DNA from: Pseudomonadota bacterium
GTDB lineage: Bacteria; Pseudomonadota; Alphaproteobacteria; Acetobacterales; Acetobacteraceae
Reading direction: 5' to 3'
Length of the DNA stretch: 61,664 bases
Assembly (NCBI GenBank): GCA_021808545.1
Contig: JAKBBM010000003.1
Location: 1-61,664, forward strand
Part shown: positions 45,370-55,197 of the stretch, in pieces
Layout: every line of letters begins with the position of its first letter
How positions within the stretch are numbered: the first letter of the stretch is position 1
Notes under the pieces: model-generated
Database searches by the model: none
What the model was told of the DNA's origin: nothing
What the model saw: only the letters and a program-made list of their open reading frames with translations
Translations under genes and position numbers: made by a program

Positions 45370-46460
45370 GCGCAGAATGCCGTGATGAAATGACGGTAAA
45401 TGTCACTCAGGCGACGCAGATCTTCCACCGGCACCGCCTCATCCACCTTATGCATGCTTGCCCCCACAAGTCCGAATTCCGCCACCTTGCAATGGCGGGC
45501 AATGAACCGCGCATCCGATGTACCGCCGCCTGTATTACGCTCAGGCAGCTGGCCGGTCACGGTTTGAATGGCCCCGGCCAGCGCCTCCAGCTCAGGGCCA
45601 GGCTGGGTTAAGAACGCCTCGCCGGAGACGCTGACCTGCAGCTCCGCATCGGGTGCATGGCGGGCCAAAACCGCGCGCAGCCAGGCGGTGAGCGACGCAC
45701 CGCTATGCTTGTCGTTAAAGCGGATATTGAGCCGGGCCGTGGCCAGAGCGGGGATTACGTTCGTCGTCTCATTGCCGACATCGACACTGGTAATCTGCAA
45801 TGAAGACGGCTCGAAGAAATCCGTGCCTTCATCCAGCCGGGTGGCGGCAAGCTCGGCCAGGACGGGGATGAGCTTATGCACTGCATTATCGGCCAGATGC
45901 GGGTAAGCGGCATGGCCCTGGCGGCCATGCGCGTTAATACGCGCATTCAGGCTGCCGCGCCGCCCCACTTTCACCACATCACCCAACGTGGCGCGGCTGG
46001 TAGGCTCGCCCACCAGGCAGAAATCCGGGATTTTGCCTTGTGCCACCATCCAATCCAGCACGCGCACCGTGCCGTCCTTGGCGTCGCCCTCCTCATCGCC
46101 GGTGATCAGCAGCGAGACATGGCCAGGCACGGCGGCAGCAGCGGCCACAAAGGCGGCGATGCCCCCCTTCATATCCACCGCGCCCCGGCCATATACCACG
46201 CCCTCAATCTCCTCGGCGGCGAAGGGATCGTGCGTCCAGCCAACACCGGTTGGCACCACATCCGTATGGCCGGCAAAGCATAAGTGCCGGCCTGGCCCTG
46301 GGCGCTCGGCGAAGAAATTCTCGATCTCGCCAAAACGCAGCCGGGTGACGCTAAAGCCAAGCGCTTCCAGCGCCGCGATGAGCACGGCCTGCGCGCCGCC
46401 ATCGGCCGGGGTAATAGAGGGACAGCGCAGCAAATCCCGGGTCAGGCGGACGGGATCCAT
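45366..46460 (-). CDS. dapE: Succinyl-diaminopimelate desuccinylase
   Basis: A zinc peptidase-like enzyme releasing LL-diaminopimelate for lysine and peptidoglycan. The 364 residues show FAGHTDVVPTGVGWTHDPF, GRGAVDMKGGIAAFV, LLITGDEEGDAKDG and CLVGEPTSRATLGD, with the dimerisation domain between, and GGGTSDARFIARHC near the end. It follows dapD directly (adjacent codons) and precedes a small membrane-protein gene. Confidence 0.96.
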   Translation of the reverse strand: MDPVRLTRDLLRCPSITPADGGAQAVLIAALEALGFSVTRLRFGEIENFFAERPGPGRHLCFAGHTDVVPTGVGWTHDPFAAEEIEGVVYGRGAVDMKGGIAAFVAAAAAVPGHVSLLITGDEEGDAKDGTVRVLDWMVAQGKIPDFCLVGEPTSRATLGDVVKVGRRGSLNARINAHGRQGHAAYPHLADNAVHKLIPVLAELAATRLDEGTDFFEPSSLQITSVDVGNETTNVIPALATARLNIRFNDKHSGASLTAWLRAVLARHAPDAELQVSVSGEAFLTQPGPELEALAGAIQTVTGQLPERNTGGGTSDARFIARHCKVAEFGLVGASMHKVDEAVPVEDLRRLSDIYRHFITAFCA

Positions 46461-47297
46461 TTACGCGCGCAACAGCTCATTAATGGAGGTCTTGGCGCGG
46501 GTTTGCGCATCCACGCGCTTGACGATGACGGCGCAGGCGAGATTGGGGCCGGGCGTGCCATCGGGCAGCGGCTTGCCGGGCAGCGTGCCGGGCACCACCA
46601 CCGCGTAAGGCGGCACCTTGCCGTAAAAAATCTCGCCGGTTTCGCGATCAATAATCTTGGTCGAGGCGCCAAGGAACACGCCCATGGAGAGCACGGCACC
46701 CTGGCCGACAATCACGCCCTCGGCCACTTCCGAGCGCGCGCCAATAAAACAATCATCCTCGATGATGACCGGGTTGGCCTGCAGCGGCTCCAGCACGCCG
46801 CCAATGCCGGCACCGCCGGAGATATGGCAGTTGCGCCCCACCTGCGCGCAGGAGCCCACGGTTGCCCAGGTGTCGATCATCGTGCCTTCGCCGATGCGCG
46901 CACCGACATTCACGAAGCTGGGCATCAGCACCACGCCGGGCGCGATATATGCTGAGCGGCGCACCACGGCGCCTGGCACGGCGCGCAGGCCAGCGGCGGC
47001 AAAGCGGGCCTGATCCCAGCCGGCGAACTTCATCGCCACCTTGTCGAACACCGGCGCGCCACCGGGGCCATCGAGCAGCGTATTGGGGTACAAGCGGAAG
47101 GAGAGCAGCACGGCTTGCTTCAGCCATTGATTGACCGTCCAGCCCTGCGGCCCTGGCTCTGCCACACGCGCTTCACCCGAATCGAGCAATTCCAGCGTGG
47201 ATTCGATGGCGGCGCGGGTTTCACCCTGGGTCGCGGGCGAAATTTCGGCGCGGCGCTCCCAGGCGGCTTCGATGCTGGCTTGCAAGTGCTTGGTCAT
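46461..47297 (-). CDS. dapD: Tetrahydrodipicolinate N-succinyltransferase
   Basis: DapD succinylates tetrahydrodipicolinate in the diaminopimelate pathway. The 278-residue protein has an N-terminal helical part ([17 protein letters not shown]) and a left-handed beta-helix of hexapeptide repeats with [19 protein letters not shown] and [20 protein letters not shown] 47297 (MTKHLQ) is the normal start; the 51 codons upstream do not resemble the family. It leads the dapD-dapE unit. Confidence 0.96.
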   Translation of the reverse strand: MTKHLQASIEAAWERRAEISPATQGETRAAIESTLELLDSGEARVAEPGPQGWTVNQWLKQAVLLSFRLYPNTLLDGPGGAPVFDKVAMKFAGWDQARFAAAGLRAVPGAVVRRSAYIAPGVVLMPSFVNVGARIGEGTMIDTWATVGSCAQVGRNCHISGGAGIGGVLEPLQANPVIIEDDCFIGARSEVAEGVIVGQGAVLSMGVFLGASTKIIDRETGEIFYGKVPPYAVVVPGTLPGKPLPDGTPGPNLACAVIVKRVDAQTRAKTSINELLRA

Positions 47298-47422
47298 GTT
47301 TATCCTGATCAGTCGATGTCGGGGCGGACCATCGGGGCAGGCGCGCGGGATGTCAACGGAAAGCCGGAACGGCCGCATGCGGTTAAGGGCTTGTTCACGC
47401 CAGATCCTTACATGCGTGGGGT

Positions 47423-48379
47423 ATGACTGGCTCGCAAATCTCCACCGCACTTCCGAGTGCGCTTGGCCCCTCCCCTGGTATGTCCTGGCTCGCGGTCGCC
47501 GCGATGCTGACAGATCTCGCCTTTGAGACCGACCCGCTTGGCCGGTTCACCGCCTTTGGACCCGGCAAGGTATTGGGCCAGTCCGCGGCAACCTTGCTGG
47601 GCGTGGAAATGGCGACCCTACTCGCCGGCGGCAACCCCGAGGAAGAGGCGCTGAGTGCCGCGCAATTCCGCTCCATTATCACCACCATCTGCATGGAATG
47701 CGTGGCTTGGCACGGGCGCGTGCGGCTAACCCAGGCCGATGGTGCGACCAGCATGTACCGGCTCTCTCTTGCCCCCCGGCTGTTGGGCGGCACGGTCACC
47801 GGCACGTATGGCATTTTGTTCGACCTCGAAACACCCGAGCTGACCCTGCCCGACCGCCATGCCGGGCACACGGACGACCCGGCCTTGCAGCATAACACCA
47901 TGCTGGATGCCGAAACCGGCCTGTGGTCGGGCCGCACCTTTGGCGAGGAGATTGCCCGCCGGTTCGACCGGCTGGATGTGGAAGAGCAGCCCGGCACGCT
48001 GCTGTATCTTGGCTTTTCCCGCGCCGCGCCGCATTTGCGCGCGCCCATCGCCATCCGCTTGGCCGAGGAGCTGCGCGACATCGTCCGCCCCACCGATCTG
48101 CTCGGCCGGATTGATGAGACGACCATCGGGCTCTGGTGCGATAATATGGACCATCTGACTGGCGGCGAACGGGCGGCTAAATTCTGCGGCACCCTGCCCC
48201 CGATGCTGCCCGAGCGCGCGCAAATCACCGTGGGCGTTGCCTCGCGCTGGGCCGGAAGCGGCGAGGATCCCGCCAGCGTGCAAGAACATGCCGCCGTGGC
48301 CCTGCGCCTGGCCGACATGGCCTGCGAGCGCGCAAGCACCGACCAGGCCGGCGCGTGGCGCGTGTGGCAGAGCGACTGA
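47423..48379 (+). CDS. PAS protein with degenerate GGDEF domain
   Basis: A 318-residue cytoplasmic protein. Residues ~25-150 look PAS-like ([20 protein letters not shown], then [19 protein letters not shown]). Residues ~160-315 align in outline with a GGDEF domain: [20 protein letters not shown] mimics the DxLTGLPNRRxF entry and VGVASRW the usual IGVA strand, but the signature loop near residues 226-236 reads [10 protein letters not shown] instead of R-GGDEF. It should therefore not make cyclic di-GMP and may bind nucleotides or act as a sensor. It lies 72 nt before grpE, where hrcA often sits. Confidence 0.65.
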   Translation: MTGSQISTALPSALGPSPGMSWLAVAAMLTDLAFETDPLGRFTAFGPGKVLGQSAATLLGVEMATLLAGGNPEEEALSAAQFRSIITTICMECVAWHGRVRLTQADGATSMYRLSLAPRLLGGTVTGTYGILFDLETPELTLPDRHAGHTDDPALQHNTMLDAETGLWSGRTFGEEIARRFDRLDVEEQPGTLLYLGFSRAAPHLRAPIAIRLAEELRDIVRPTDLLGRIDETTIGLWCDNMDHLTGGERAAKFCGTLPPMLPERAQITVGVASRWAGSGEDPASVQEHAAVALRLADMACERASTDQAGAWRVWQSD

Positions 48380-48415
48380 GCGTGCGATGAACAGGAATTT
48401 AACCCGGCGTGGAAA

Positions 48416-48444
48416 CTTGTTTGCGGGGCTGAATTCGCCTATTT
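48416..48444 (+). promoter_or_regulatory. Heat-shock (RpoH-type) promoter of grpE
   Basis: CTTG (48416-48419) and CCTATTT (48438-48444) are separated by 18 bp and match the alphaproteobacterial heat-shock consensus CTTG-N17/18-CYTATNT. The end of the -10 element is only 7 nt before the grpE ATG at 48452, so transcription should begin at or next to the start codon. Confidence 0.7.
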
Positions 48445-48451
48445 GCCGGAC

Positions 48452-49018
48452 ATGACCGAAGAGCAGAATAACGAGACCGTGCAACAAGATGAGCCCCTGC
48501 TGGAGGCGCCAGATCAGCGGATCGCGACGCTGGAGCAGGAACTACAGGAGATGCGCGACAAATGGATGCGCGCGGAAGCCGAAATGGCCAATTTGCGCGC
48601 CCGCACCAAGCGCGAGGTTGAAGAAGCCCGGCTTTACGCCGTGCAGAAATTCGCCCGCGATGTGGCCGAGGCGGCCGAGAATCTCAAACGCGGGATCGAC
48701 AGCCTGCCCCGCCGCGCCGAGGACGAGCCCGAAATCATCACCAAGATGCGCGAGGGGTTTGAGGGGATCGAGCGCTCCTTCATCGCGCTGCTGGAACGCA
48801 ACAACATCACCCGCCAAGACCCAACCGGCGCGCCGTTTGACGCCAATTTTCATCAGGCCATGGCCGAGCAGGAAAGTGCCGAGCATCCGCCGGGAACCGT
48901 GCTTCAGGCCTGGAGCCAGACTTGGCAGCTGAATGGGCGGCTATTGCGCCCGGCCATGGTTGTGGTCTCCAAGGCACCGGCGCAAGGCCCGGCCCCGCAT
49001 ATAGACGAAACCGCCTGA
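48452..49018 (+). CDS. grpE: Nucleotide exchange factor GrpE
   Basis: GrpE releases ADP from DnaK in the Hsp70 cycle. The 188 residues contain an N-terminal acidic tail, a long coiled coil (ATLEQELQEMRDKWMRAEAE, then MANLRARTKREVEEAR), the FARDVAEAAENLKRGID segment and a C-terminal beta domain (FDANFHQAM, GTVLQAW, LLRPAMVVVSK). I start at ATG 48452; an in-frame TTG at 48443 lies inside the promoter -10 element. No Shine-Dalgarno is visible, consistent with leaderless initiation. dnaK is not next to it. Confidence 0.95.
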   Translation: MTEEQNNETVQQDEPLLEAPDQRIATLEQELQEMRDKWMRAEAEMANLRARTKREVEEARLYAVQKFARDVAEAAENLKRGIDSLPRRAEDEPEIITKMREGFEGIERSFIALLERNNITRQDPTGAPFDANFHQAMAEQESAEHPPGTVLQAWSQTWQLNGRLLRPAMVVVSKAPAQGPAPHIDETA

Positions 49019-49033
49019 GCGGCTGTTTTTGCG

Positions 49034-49063
49034 AAAGGGGGATTTTTAAAAAATCCCCCTTTT
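49034..49063. terminator. Bidirectional terminator between grpE and the AsmA-like gene
   Basis: AAAGGGGGATTTTT and AAAAATCCCCCTTTT form a stem with T-rich flanks on both strands, placed 15 nt past grpE and about 20 nt past the convergent gene's stop. It can terminate both units. Confidence 0.85.
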
Positions 49064-49083
49064 CTTTTGTTTTTGTTTTATTT

Positions 49084-51717
49084 TTACGTCCCGCCTAGGC
49101 CAAAAATATCACGCAAAAACCCAGGAGTCAGGGCTGAAAGCGGGTTGATGCGCACGCGCGGATCCAAAAGCGGGCCAGAAATGTGCGCCCGCACGGCAAT
49201 CAGCCCGCCGCCCTTCTCGGCCGAAAATAATTTCCCGACCAGTGGTATTTTGCCGAGCAGCGCGTTGAGCGCATAGGCGGGCACGATGGTCGCATCCAGG
49301 GCGCAATCCGTGCCATCAAGCTGCACCCGTCCGGACACCGTAAAGCCCAGTGAGGGCGAATAGGCCCGCGCGCTTTTAATCTCGAGCGTATTGCCCTGGA
49401 GAGTGAAGGGAATGACGGCGTGGTCGATAAGCAGGCCGGGGCCAGACACCGCCGCCGCCATGCCGTAAAGTGTAAGAGCCTGGAGAATTTTGGTGGCTCC
49501 CGGCGCATTGGCCATGCGGGCCTTGGTTAGAACAGCAAGGCCCGTTGCCGCAGTCCCGCCTCCATAAACCGCATGCAGGCTAAGTTGGCCGCCCTCCATG
49601 CCCTTATACACCGCAAGTGCGCGCAAAAGCAGGCCGGTATCACCCGCATGCAGGGTCAGATTATGGCGCAGGTCCGGACGCGGCGAGATGCTGAAATTCA
49701 GCCCCTGCGCCTGGCCCGTGGCCTGCCGCACGATGGCGCCCTGGCCGCTGCCGGTGAAACTGAAATTGGCAAGCAAAGGTGCGGGGGACGCGGCCAGGTA
49801 CAGCTGGTCAAAATGTAAATGCGCCGACCAGGGCGGGCTGCTCGCAACGGAGGCCAGCGCATGGCCGCGGCGTAAATCCAGGCTTTTGCCAGATAGATTA
49901 AGCACCCAGGGCGCGCCAGGTTGGGCTGGCGGGGTGAGTGTGCCGCTGGCCTGGGTACGGCCTATGCGCAGATGAGAAATCACGATCCGTCCGCCTTGCG
50001 CCTGGGCTTGCACGGCAAGCCCAGGCGCTTTGGCGCTTAGGCTTGTTAGCGCATGAAAGGCGCCGTTCGTGAGCGTGGCGTTCATGGTAAGCTGCCCCGC
50101 CACACCAGCCGGCTTGGTCCAGGCCAGACGCGCCAATGACAGGCTGGCTGGGGTGAGATCGGCGGTGAGCGTGGCGGTGCCATCGCCGGCATGGCCCAAA
50201 ATATTCAGCTTGAACGGGACCGTGCCGCTCATTTCGCTAACCCCCAGCGTTTGCCAGGCCTGCGGGCCCGCCGTGCCGGCAAGTGTGATTGTTTGCGTGC
50301 CGCCGCTCTCGTCCATATCCAGCCGCACGGGCGCGTCCCCCAGTTTGGCGTTAACCGCCAGTTTTAGAGCCTCATCGGCCACATGCAGCGTGCCCTCGCC
50401 CTGGGTAAAGGCCAGCGGCGGCAAGGGCGACATCATGGCGGCATTGTGCAGTTGCGCCGTTACCCGCAAATGGGTTTCGGCCAGGGTCACGTGCTTATGA
50501 AAGGGAATTTGCGCGGTCAGCTCTGCCGTGGCCACGCCGGTGGCCTGGGCCAGGCTAGCGGGCGCGTGGCGCAGCAGGTTCAGCGGCGGCGCGCCGAGAA
50601 TGGCCAGCGCATCGGGTAGGGTTCCTGCCAGTCCAAGCGAGAGATCCCCCACCTCCTTCTTTTCCACCAGGCCGGTAATGGTGAGCGCGCCATGGGTCAG
50701 CGCCACATGGCCAATCCGCCCCGTACTGGTCGTGATCAGGATCTTGCGTTTGTCCGGCATGGCGAAGCTGCCGGTTAAATCCGTTAGCGGCGCGGCACCT
50801 GGCAGCCATGTCAGGGTGATGTCGGTGCCGCTGAAATAACCGCTGACATTTTCCAGCGTGACATGGTCCAGATCTTCCGGCGCCACGAGGTTAAAGGTGA
50901 AACGGGCATCGCGCGCGGTGCCCGCGGTAATGTTGCGCAGCGCCCAATGGCGGGTATGGGGCAACAATATGGGAGGCCAATAGGCGGCAAGATCTGGGGC
51001 GTGGACTTTATCGCCGGTGATGGTCAGCGTACCGTGCCAGTTAGTGTCGTCGCGGGCGGTAAAGCCAAAGCCCAGATGCGGCGCGCTGGCGCCCTGCGGG
51101 GCCAGAGCCAGCATGCCACGGGTAACATCCACGGCCCCGGGTGAGCCATGCATCTCAAACCCGCCGCCGGTAATGGCGATTTTATTCACCCCCTGGCCAA
51201 TGCTGCCGGGGCCGAGTGTGGCAAAGAACGCGCCATGCGCGAAGGTAAAGCCCGGCCCCGGCCATAATTGCGCATGCCAGGAAATGGGCGCCTGCACACC
51301 AGTAAAGCCAGCACTATCGCCATCCACCCGCACCGGCTCATGCGCACCAAAGAAGTCAGCCGGGGGAACCACCATATGGGCCGAGGGAATCGTCGCCAGC
51401 AAAAGGCCGGCGCCATTATGAACCTCAATCCCGCCGAGCCGCAGGTAAAACGGTACGCTGCCGCCTTTTTTATAACCGGCCCAGGCGAGCTCGGCCCGGG
51501 CCACATGCACATAAATCCCCTGGCCAGAAACAGCCGTGGCCAGGCGCGAGGCAAGTTGGGGCAGTTCCATCGGCCCTTGCGACAGACGAAACGCCAGCAG
51601 CCCCAGCAGCGCCATGGCGAGCACGAGCAACAGCAGCGCGATGCGCCCGATCTGGTGCAACGCCTCGCCAAAAATACGTCCCGTTCGACCTGCCGCTTGA
51701 CCTGGGCGCCGCTTCAT
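49084..51717 (-). CDS. AsmA/YhdP-like envelope protein
   Basis: An 877-residue protein with one N-terminal membrane helix (~24-46, IALLLLVLAMALLGLLAFRL) and a long periplasmic part made of beta-rich repeats. DUF3971-type features include LPQLASRLATAVSGQGI near the start, a W-rich segment (YWPPILLPHTRHWALRNI), and a C-terminal AsmA-like end with ALNALLGKIPLVGKLFS and LISGPLLDP-type HISGPLLDPRVRINPL. Such proteins are thought to bridge the periplasm for phospholipid traffic to the outer membrane (YhdP, TamB). It is divergent from glnE with only 17 bp between start codons. Confidence 0.87.
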   Translation of the reverse strand: MKRRPGQAAGRTGRIFGEALHQIGRIALLLLVLAMALLGLLAFRLSQGPMELPQLASRLATAVSGQGIYVHVARAELAWAGYKKGGSVPFYLRLGGIEVHNGAGLLLATIPSAHMVVPPADFFGAHEPVRVDGDSAGFTGVQAPISWHAQLWPGPGFTFAHGAFFATLGPGSIGQGVNKIAITGGGFEMHGSPGAVDVTRGMLALAPQGASAPHLGFGFTARDDTNWHGTLTITGDKVHAPDLAAYWPPILLPHTRHWALRNITAGTARDARFTFNLVAPEDLDHVTLENVSGYFSGTDITLTWLPGAAPLTDLTGSFAMPDKRKILITTSTGRIGHVALTHGALTITGLVEKKEVGDLSLGLAGTLPDALAILGAPPLNLLRHAPASLAQATGVATAELTAQIPFHKHVTLAETHLRVTAQLHNAAMMSPLPPLAFTQGEGTLHVADEALKLAVNAKLGDAPVRLDMDESGGTQTITLAGTAGPQAWQTLGVSEMSGTVPFKLNILGHAGDGTATLTADLTPASLSLARLAWTKPAGVAGQLTMNATLTNGAFHALTSLSAKAPGLAVQAQAQGGRIVISHLRIGRTQASGTLTPPAQPGAPWVLNLSGKSLDLRRGHALASVASSPPWSAHLHFDQLYLAASPAPLLANFSFTGSGQGAIVRQATGQAQGLNFSISPRPDLRHNLTLHAGDTGLLLRALAVYKGMEGGQLSLHAVYGGGTAATGLAVLTKARMANAPGATKILQALTLYGMAAAVSGPGLLIDHAVIPFTLQGNTLEIKSARAYSPSLGFTVSGRVQLDGTDCALDATIVPAYALNALLGKIPLVGKLFSAEKGGGLIAVRAHISGPLLDPRVRINPLSALTPGFLRDIFGLGGT

Positions 51718-51734
51718 CTTGTTCTGATTGCCAG

Positions 51735-54596
51735 ATGCACCCCCTATTCCACAAGACGGTCTTTCCGTCCCCCGCCAATACCGAAGCCGCTGGCCGGCTG
51801 CTGGCTGATTTCGCGGCGTTAGGCAAAGCCGAGGCTGCGTTTTCCCGCACCAAGGCTGGGACGGCGCTGCTCACCTCTCTTGGCGGCAACGCCCCTTATC
51901 TGGCTGATCTGGCGTTGCGCGATTCGGCCGATCTGCTGGCCTGCATGGCGCAAGGGCCGGATGCGCATGTGGCATCCCTGCTGGCGGCCTTGCGCGCCTT
52001 GCCGGCGGACATACCTCGCCCCGCCCTGGCCCAGGCGTTGCGCCGGGCCAAACGGCAGGCCGCACTTGCCATTGCCATTGCCGATCTTGGCGGGGTGTGG
52101 CTGCTGGAGCAGATCACGCGCGCGCTCTCCGACCTGGCCGAGCTGGCCCTGCGCGCGGCATTGCGGCATTTGCTACGGGCCTTGCACGAGGCCGGGCGGA
52201 TAACCCTGCCCTGGCCGGATGAGCCGGAGCGCGATTGCGGATTTGTCGCCCTGGCGCTGGGCAAGCTTGGCGCACATGAGCTGAATTATTCCTCCGATAT
52301 CGATCTTGTGCTCCTCTACGACCCGCAAAGCCCGCCCTACCCCGAGGAATCGCAGGGGCTGATGGCGCGTCTGGCGCGCGACCTCACCGCCCTGCTCGCC
52401 GAGCGCGATGCGGAGGGATATGTGTTCCGTGTTGATTTGCGGCTGCGCCCAGACCCCTCCGCCACGCCACCCGTTGTCGCCCTGCCCACCGCGCTGACCT
52501 ATTACGAAAGCCAGGGCCGCACCTGGGAGCGGGCGGCTTTTTCCAAGGCGCGGCCGGTGGCGGGCGATCTGGCGCTGGGCACGCAATTTCTAGCCGCGAT
52601 CCGGCCGTTCATCTGGCGCAAATATCTCGATTTCGCGGCCGTGGCCGATATTCACGAGATGAAACGTCAGATCGACGCGCAGACCGGCCATAAGGGGCTG
52701 GCCGGGCACGATGTAAAGCGTGGGCGCGGCGGCATTCGGGAAATCGAATTCATTGTACAGACGCTAGGATTGGTCTGGGGTGGGCATGACCCGGCCTTGC
52801 GTATTCCCGCCACCTTGGAAGCCCTGCCAGCTTTGGCGCGTGCCGGGCATTTACCCATGCCGGCAGCCCGCGCGCTGGCCGCCGATTACCGCCTGCTGCG
52901 CCAAGTGGAGCACCGGCTGCAAATGGTCGATGACCGGCAAACCCACGCCCTGCCCACGAACGCAGCCGAGCTTGATGCGTTTGTCACCTTTCTGGGGCAG
53001 CCCGGTTTTAAGCGTGATTTTCCCCGGCTGCTGGCGCGTGTGCACCGGCATTTCACCCGGTTTTTCGATGCGGGCACGCAGGCTGAGCCCGATCTGTTCG
53101 ATCCCGGTCCGCAAGGCCCGCCGCCGGCCGCCTTCAGCCAGCGCCTGCGCGCGATGGGCTTTGCCGATCCGCCGCACATCGCCCAGCGTCTGCGCGAATG
53201 GCAAAGCGGGCAGATGCCCGCCTTAAAACATGGCCGCGCGCGCGAATTGCTGGATGGGCTGCTGCCGGACCTGATGAGCGCCCTGGGCGCGCAGCCCGAG
53301 CCGGATAAGGCATTTGCCTTGTTCGATCATTTATTGTCGCAGCAGCGGGCGGGGGTGCAGCTGCTCTCGCTGTTCCGGCGCAATCCGGCCCTGTTGAGCC
53401 GCCTGGCCACGGTGCTGGGGGCATCGCCGGCGCTGGCGGATTATCTGGCGGGTGACGCGCAAGCGCTGGAGACATTGCTGAGCCCCAGTGCCCGCTTTGC
53501 CGCGCCCCGACCGGTGCTGCGCCGCCTGTTGGCCGAGGCGGCGGATCTGGAACAGGCCGTGGCCATTACCAGGCGTTTTGTGCGGCAGGAGGAGTTTCAT
53601 CTCTCCGTCGCCACATTAGAGGGACGGCTTGATGCCGACGCAACCGGGCATTTGCGCAGCGCGCTGGCCGGGGCCGCGCTGTCCTTATTGCTGCCGCGCG
53701 TTATGGCCGCGCACCGGGCGCGTTATGGGCGGGTAAAGGGTGGTGCCTTTGCCGTGGTGGCGCTGGGCAAGGCGGGTGCTGCGGAAATGCTGGCCGGCTC
53801 CGACCTGGATTTGATGCTGATTTACGATTTCAGCCCGGCGGAAATGGCCCCCACCCCGTATTTTGTGCGGCTAAGCCATGCTTTTACAGCGGCTCTTACC
53901 GCGCAGGGGGCAGAAGGGCCGCTTTATCATGTGGATATGCGACTGCGCCCCTCGGGCAATGCCGGGCCGGTGGCGGTCTCTTTGGCGGCATTTGCGCGCT
54001 ACCATGTCAGCGAGGCCTGGACCTGGGAGCGCCTGGCCCTGACGCGGGCCCGGGTGCTGGCAGCCACACCGGGCTTTGCCCCGCGGGTGGAAGCTGCGAT
54101 CCACGCCGCGCTGTGCCGCGAAGTGCCGCGCGCGCGGATTCTCGCCGATACGCGGGCCATGCACGAGAAGGTGCTGGCCGAGTTAAAGCCGCGCGGGCCG
54201 TTCGATGTGAAGACACAGCCAGGCGGGATGATGACGCTGGTTTTCATCGCCCAGGCGCTGCAGCTTATCCATGGGCCAGACGCGCCCGCCTTGTTCCAGC
54301 CCAATACCAAGGCGGCCTTGCAGGGGCTGGCCGGGGGCGGGTATTTGGCGCGCCAGGATGCAGACCGGCTGATTGCCGCGGATTTCCTCTGGCGCACGGT
54401 CCAGGGCATGAACCGGATTACCGGCCTGTCAGACCGGGCCAACACACCGCCAGCCGCCATGCTCGCCCCCTTATTGCGCGCCACCGGCACCGCCGATTTG
54501 GCGGCGCTGCGCGCGCTGATGGCCGACACCGCCGCCAATGTGCGGGATTGTTTCAACCGGACAATTAACCAGGAGAATGACGATGAGCTTGAGTGA
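51735..54596 (+). CDS. glnE: Bifunctional glutamine synthetase adenylyltransferase/deadenylyltransferase
   Basis: GlnE adenylylates glutamine synthetase when nitrogen is plentiful and reverses this under limitation, controlled by PII. The 953 residues contain two nucleotidyltransferase domains: the first with LGKLGAHELNYSSDIDLVLL and a KRGRGGIREIEFIVQ block, the second with LGKAGAAEMLAGSDLDLMLI, each followed by a helical PII-uridylyltransferase-type region. Both DxD pairs are present. The bcp start codon lies inside its last codons. With gltDB and rpoN it belongs to nitrogen control. Confidence 0.96.
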   Translation: MHPLFHKTVFPSPANTEAAGRLLADFAALGKAEAAFSRTKAGTALLTSLGGNAPYLADLALRDSADLLACMAQGPDAHVASLLAALRALPADIPRPALAQALRRAKRQAALAIAIADLGGVWLLEQITRALSDLAELALRAALRHLLRALHEAGRITLPWPDEPERDCGFVALALGKLGAHELNYSSDIDLVLLYDPQSPPYPEESQGLMARLARDLTALLAERDAEGYVFRVDLRLRPDPSATPPVVALPTALTYYESQGRTWERAAFSKARPVAGDLALGTQFLAAIRPFIWRKYLDFAAVADIHEMKRQIDAQTGHKGLAGHDVKRGRGGIREIEFIVQTLGLVWGGHDPALRIPATLEALPALARAGHLPMPAARALAADYRLLRQVEHRLQMVDDRQTHALPTNAAELDAFVTFLGQPGFKRDFPRLLARVHRHFTRFFDAGTQAEPDLFDPGPQGPPPAAFSQRLRAMGFADPPHIAQRLREWQSGQMPALKHGRARELLDGLLPDLMSALGAQPEPDKAFALFDHLLSQQRAGVQLLSLFRRNPALLSRLATVLGASPALADYLAGDAQALETLLSPSARFAAPRPVLRRLLAEAADLEQAVAITRRFVRQEEFHLSVATLEGRLDADATGHLRSALAGAALSLLLPRVMAAHRARYGRVKGGAFAVVALGKAGAAEMLAGSDLDLMLIYDFSPAEMAPTPYFVRLSHAFTAALTAQGAEGPLYHVDMRLRPSGNAGPVAVSLAAFARYHVSEAWTWERLALTRARVLAATPGFAPRVEAAIHAALCREVPRARILADTRAMHEKVLAELKPRGPFDVKTQPGGMMTLVFIAQALQLIHGPDAPALFQPNTKAALQGLAGGGYLARQDADRLIAADFLWRTVQGMNRITGLSDRANTPPAAMLAPLLRATGTADLAALRALMADTAANVRDCFNRTINQENDDELE

Positions 54597-55050
54597 AGGA
54601 CAGAACGCGCCGGATTTTACTCTTCCTGCCACGGGTGAGCGCGAGGTCTCCCTGGCCGGGTTGCGGGGCAAGTCGTTCGTGCTTTATTTTTATCCCCGCG
54701 CCGATACGCCCGGTTGCACCAAGGAAGCGTGCGGCTTTCAGGAGGCGCTGGCCGATTTCAAGGGCAGCGATGTCACCATCATCGGCGTGTCCAAGGATTC
54801 GATGAAGGCGCTAGAGAAATTCGCGGCCAAATATGGGCTGGAATTCCCGCTCGCCTCCGACCCTGAGGTGAAGACGATCGACGCGTATGGCGCCTGGGTT
54901 GAGAAATCCATGTATGGCAAGAAATATATGGGCATTGAGCGTTCCACCGTGCTGGTGGATGGCGCGGGGCGGATTGCGAAAATCTGGCCGAAGGTAAAAG
55001 TGCCGGGCCATGCGGCTGATGTACTGAAAGCGGTGCGCGCGCTGGGCTGA
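54583..55050 (+). CDS. bcp: Thioredoxin-dependent peroxiredoxin (BCP/PrxQ type)
   Basis: An atypical two-Cys peroxiredoxin of 155 residues. PRADTPGCTKEACGF supplies the peroxidatic Cys45 and resolving Cys50 (C-x4-C), as in PrxQ. VSKDSMKALEKFAAKYGLEF and ERSTVLVDGAGRIAKIW follow. I chose ATG 54583 because AGGAG lies 7 nt upstream; an ATG at 54577 is too close to that site, and 54538 is deep in glnE. The first 14 nt overlap the end of glnE. Confidence 0.93.
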   Translation: MSLSEGQNAPDFTLPATGEREVSLAGLRGKSFVLYFYPRADTPGCTKEACGFQEALADFKGSDVTIIGVSKDSMKALEKFAAKYGLEFPLASDPEVKTIDAYGAWVEKSMYGKKYMGIERSTVLVDGAGRIAKIWPKVKVPGHAADVLKAVRALG

Positions 55051-55059
55051 CAAGGCAAA

Positions 55060-55108
55060 GGGAGGGGAAAAAGCTAACAAACTCCCCTTCCCGGTTTGAA
55101 AAATTTTT
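55060..55108 (+). terminator. Terminator after glnE-bcp
   Basis: GGGAGGGG (55060-55067) pairs with CCCCTTCCC (55084-55092), one bulge, 16-nt loop, and is followed by an AT-rich tract (GAAAAATTTTTTAAAAAG) that contains a T6 run. Confidence 0.6.
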
Positions 55109-55197
55109 TAAAAAGAATCGTTGGTTCATCTAATTTTACGGTAAATTAACCTTTCCAGCGTCATTATGAAGCAGCACTTAGGAAAGGATGCGGCGTC

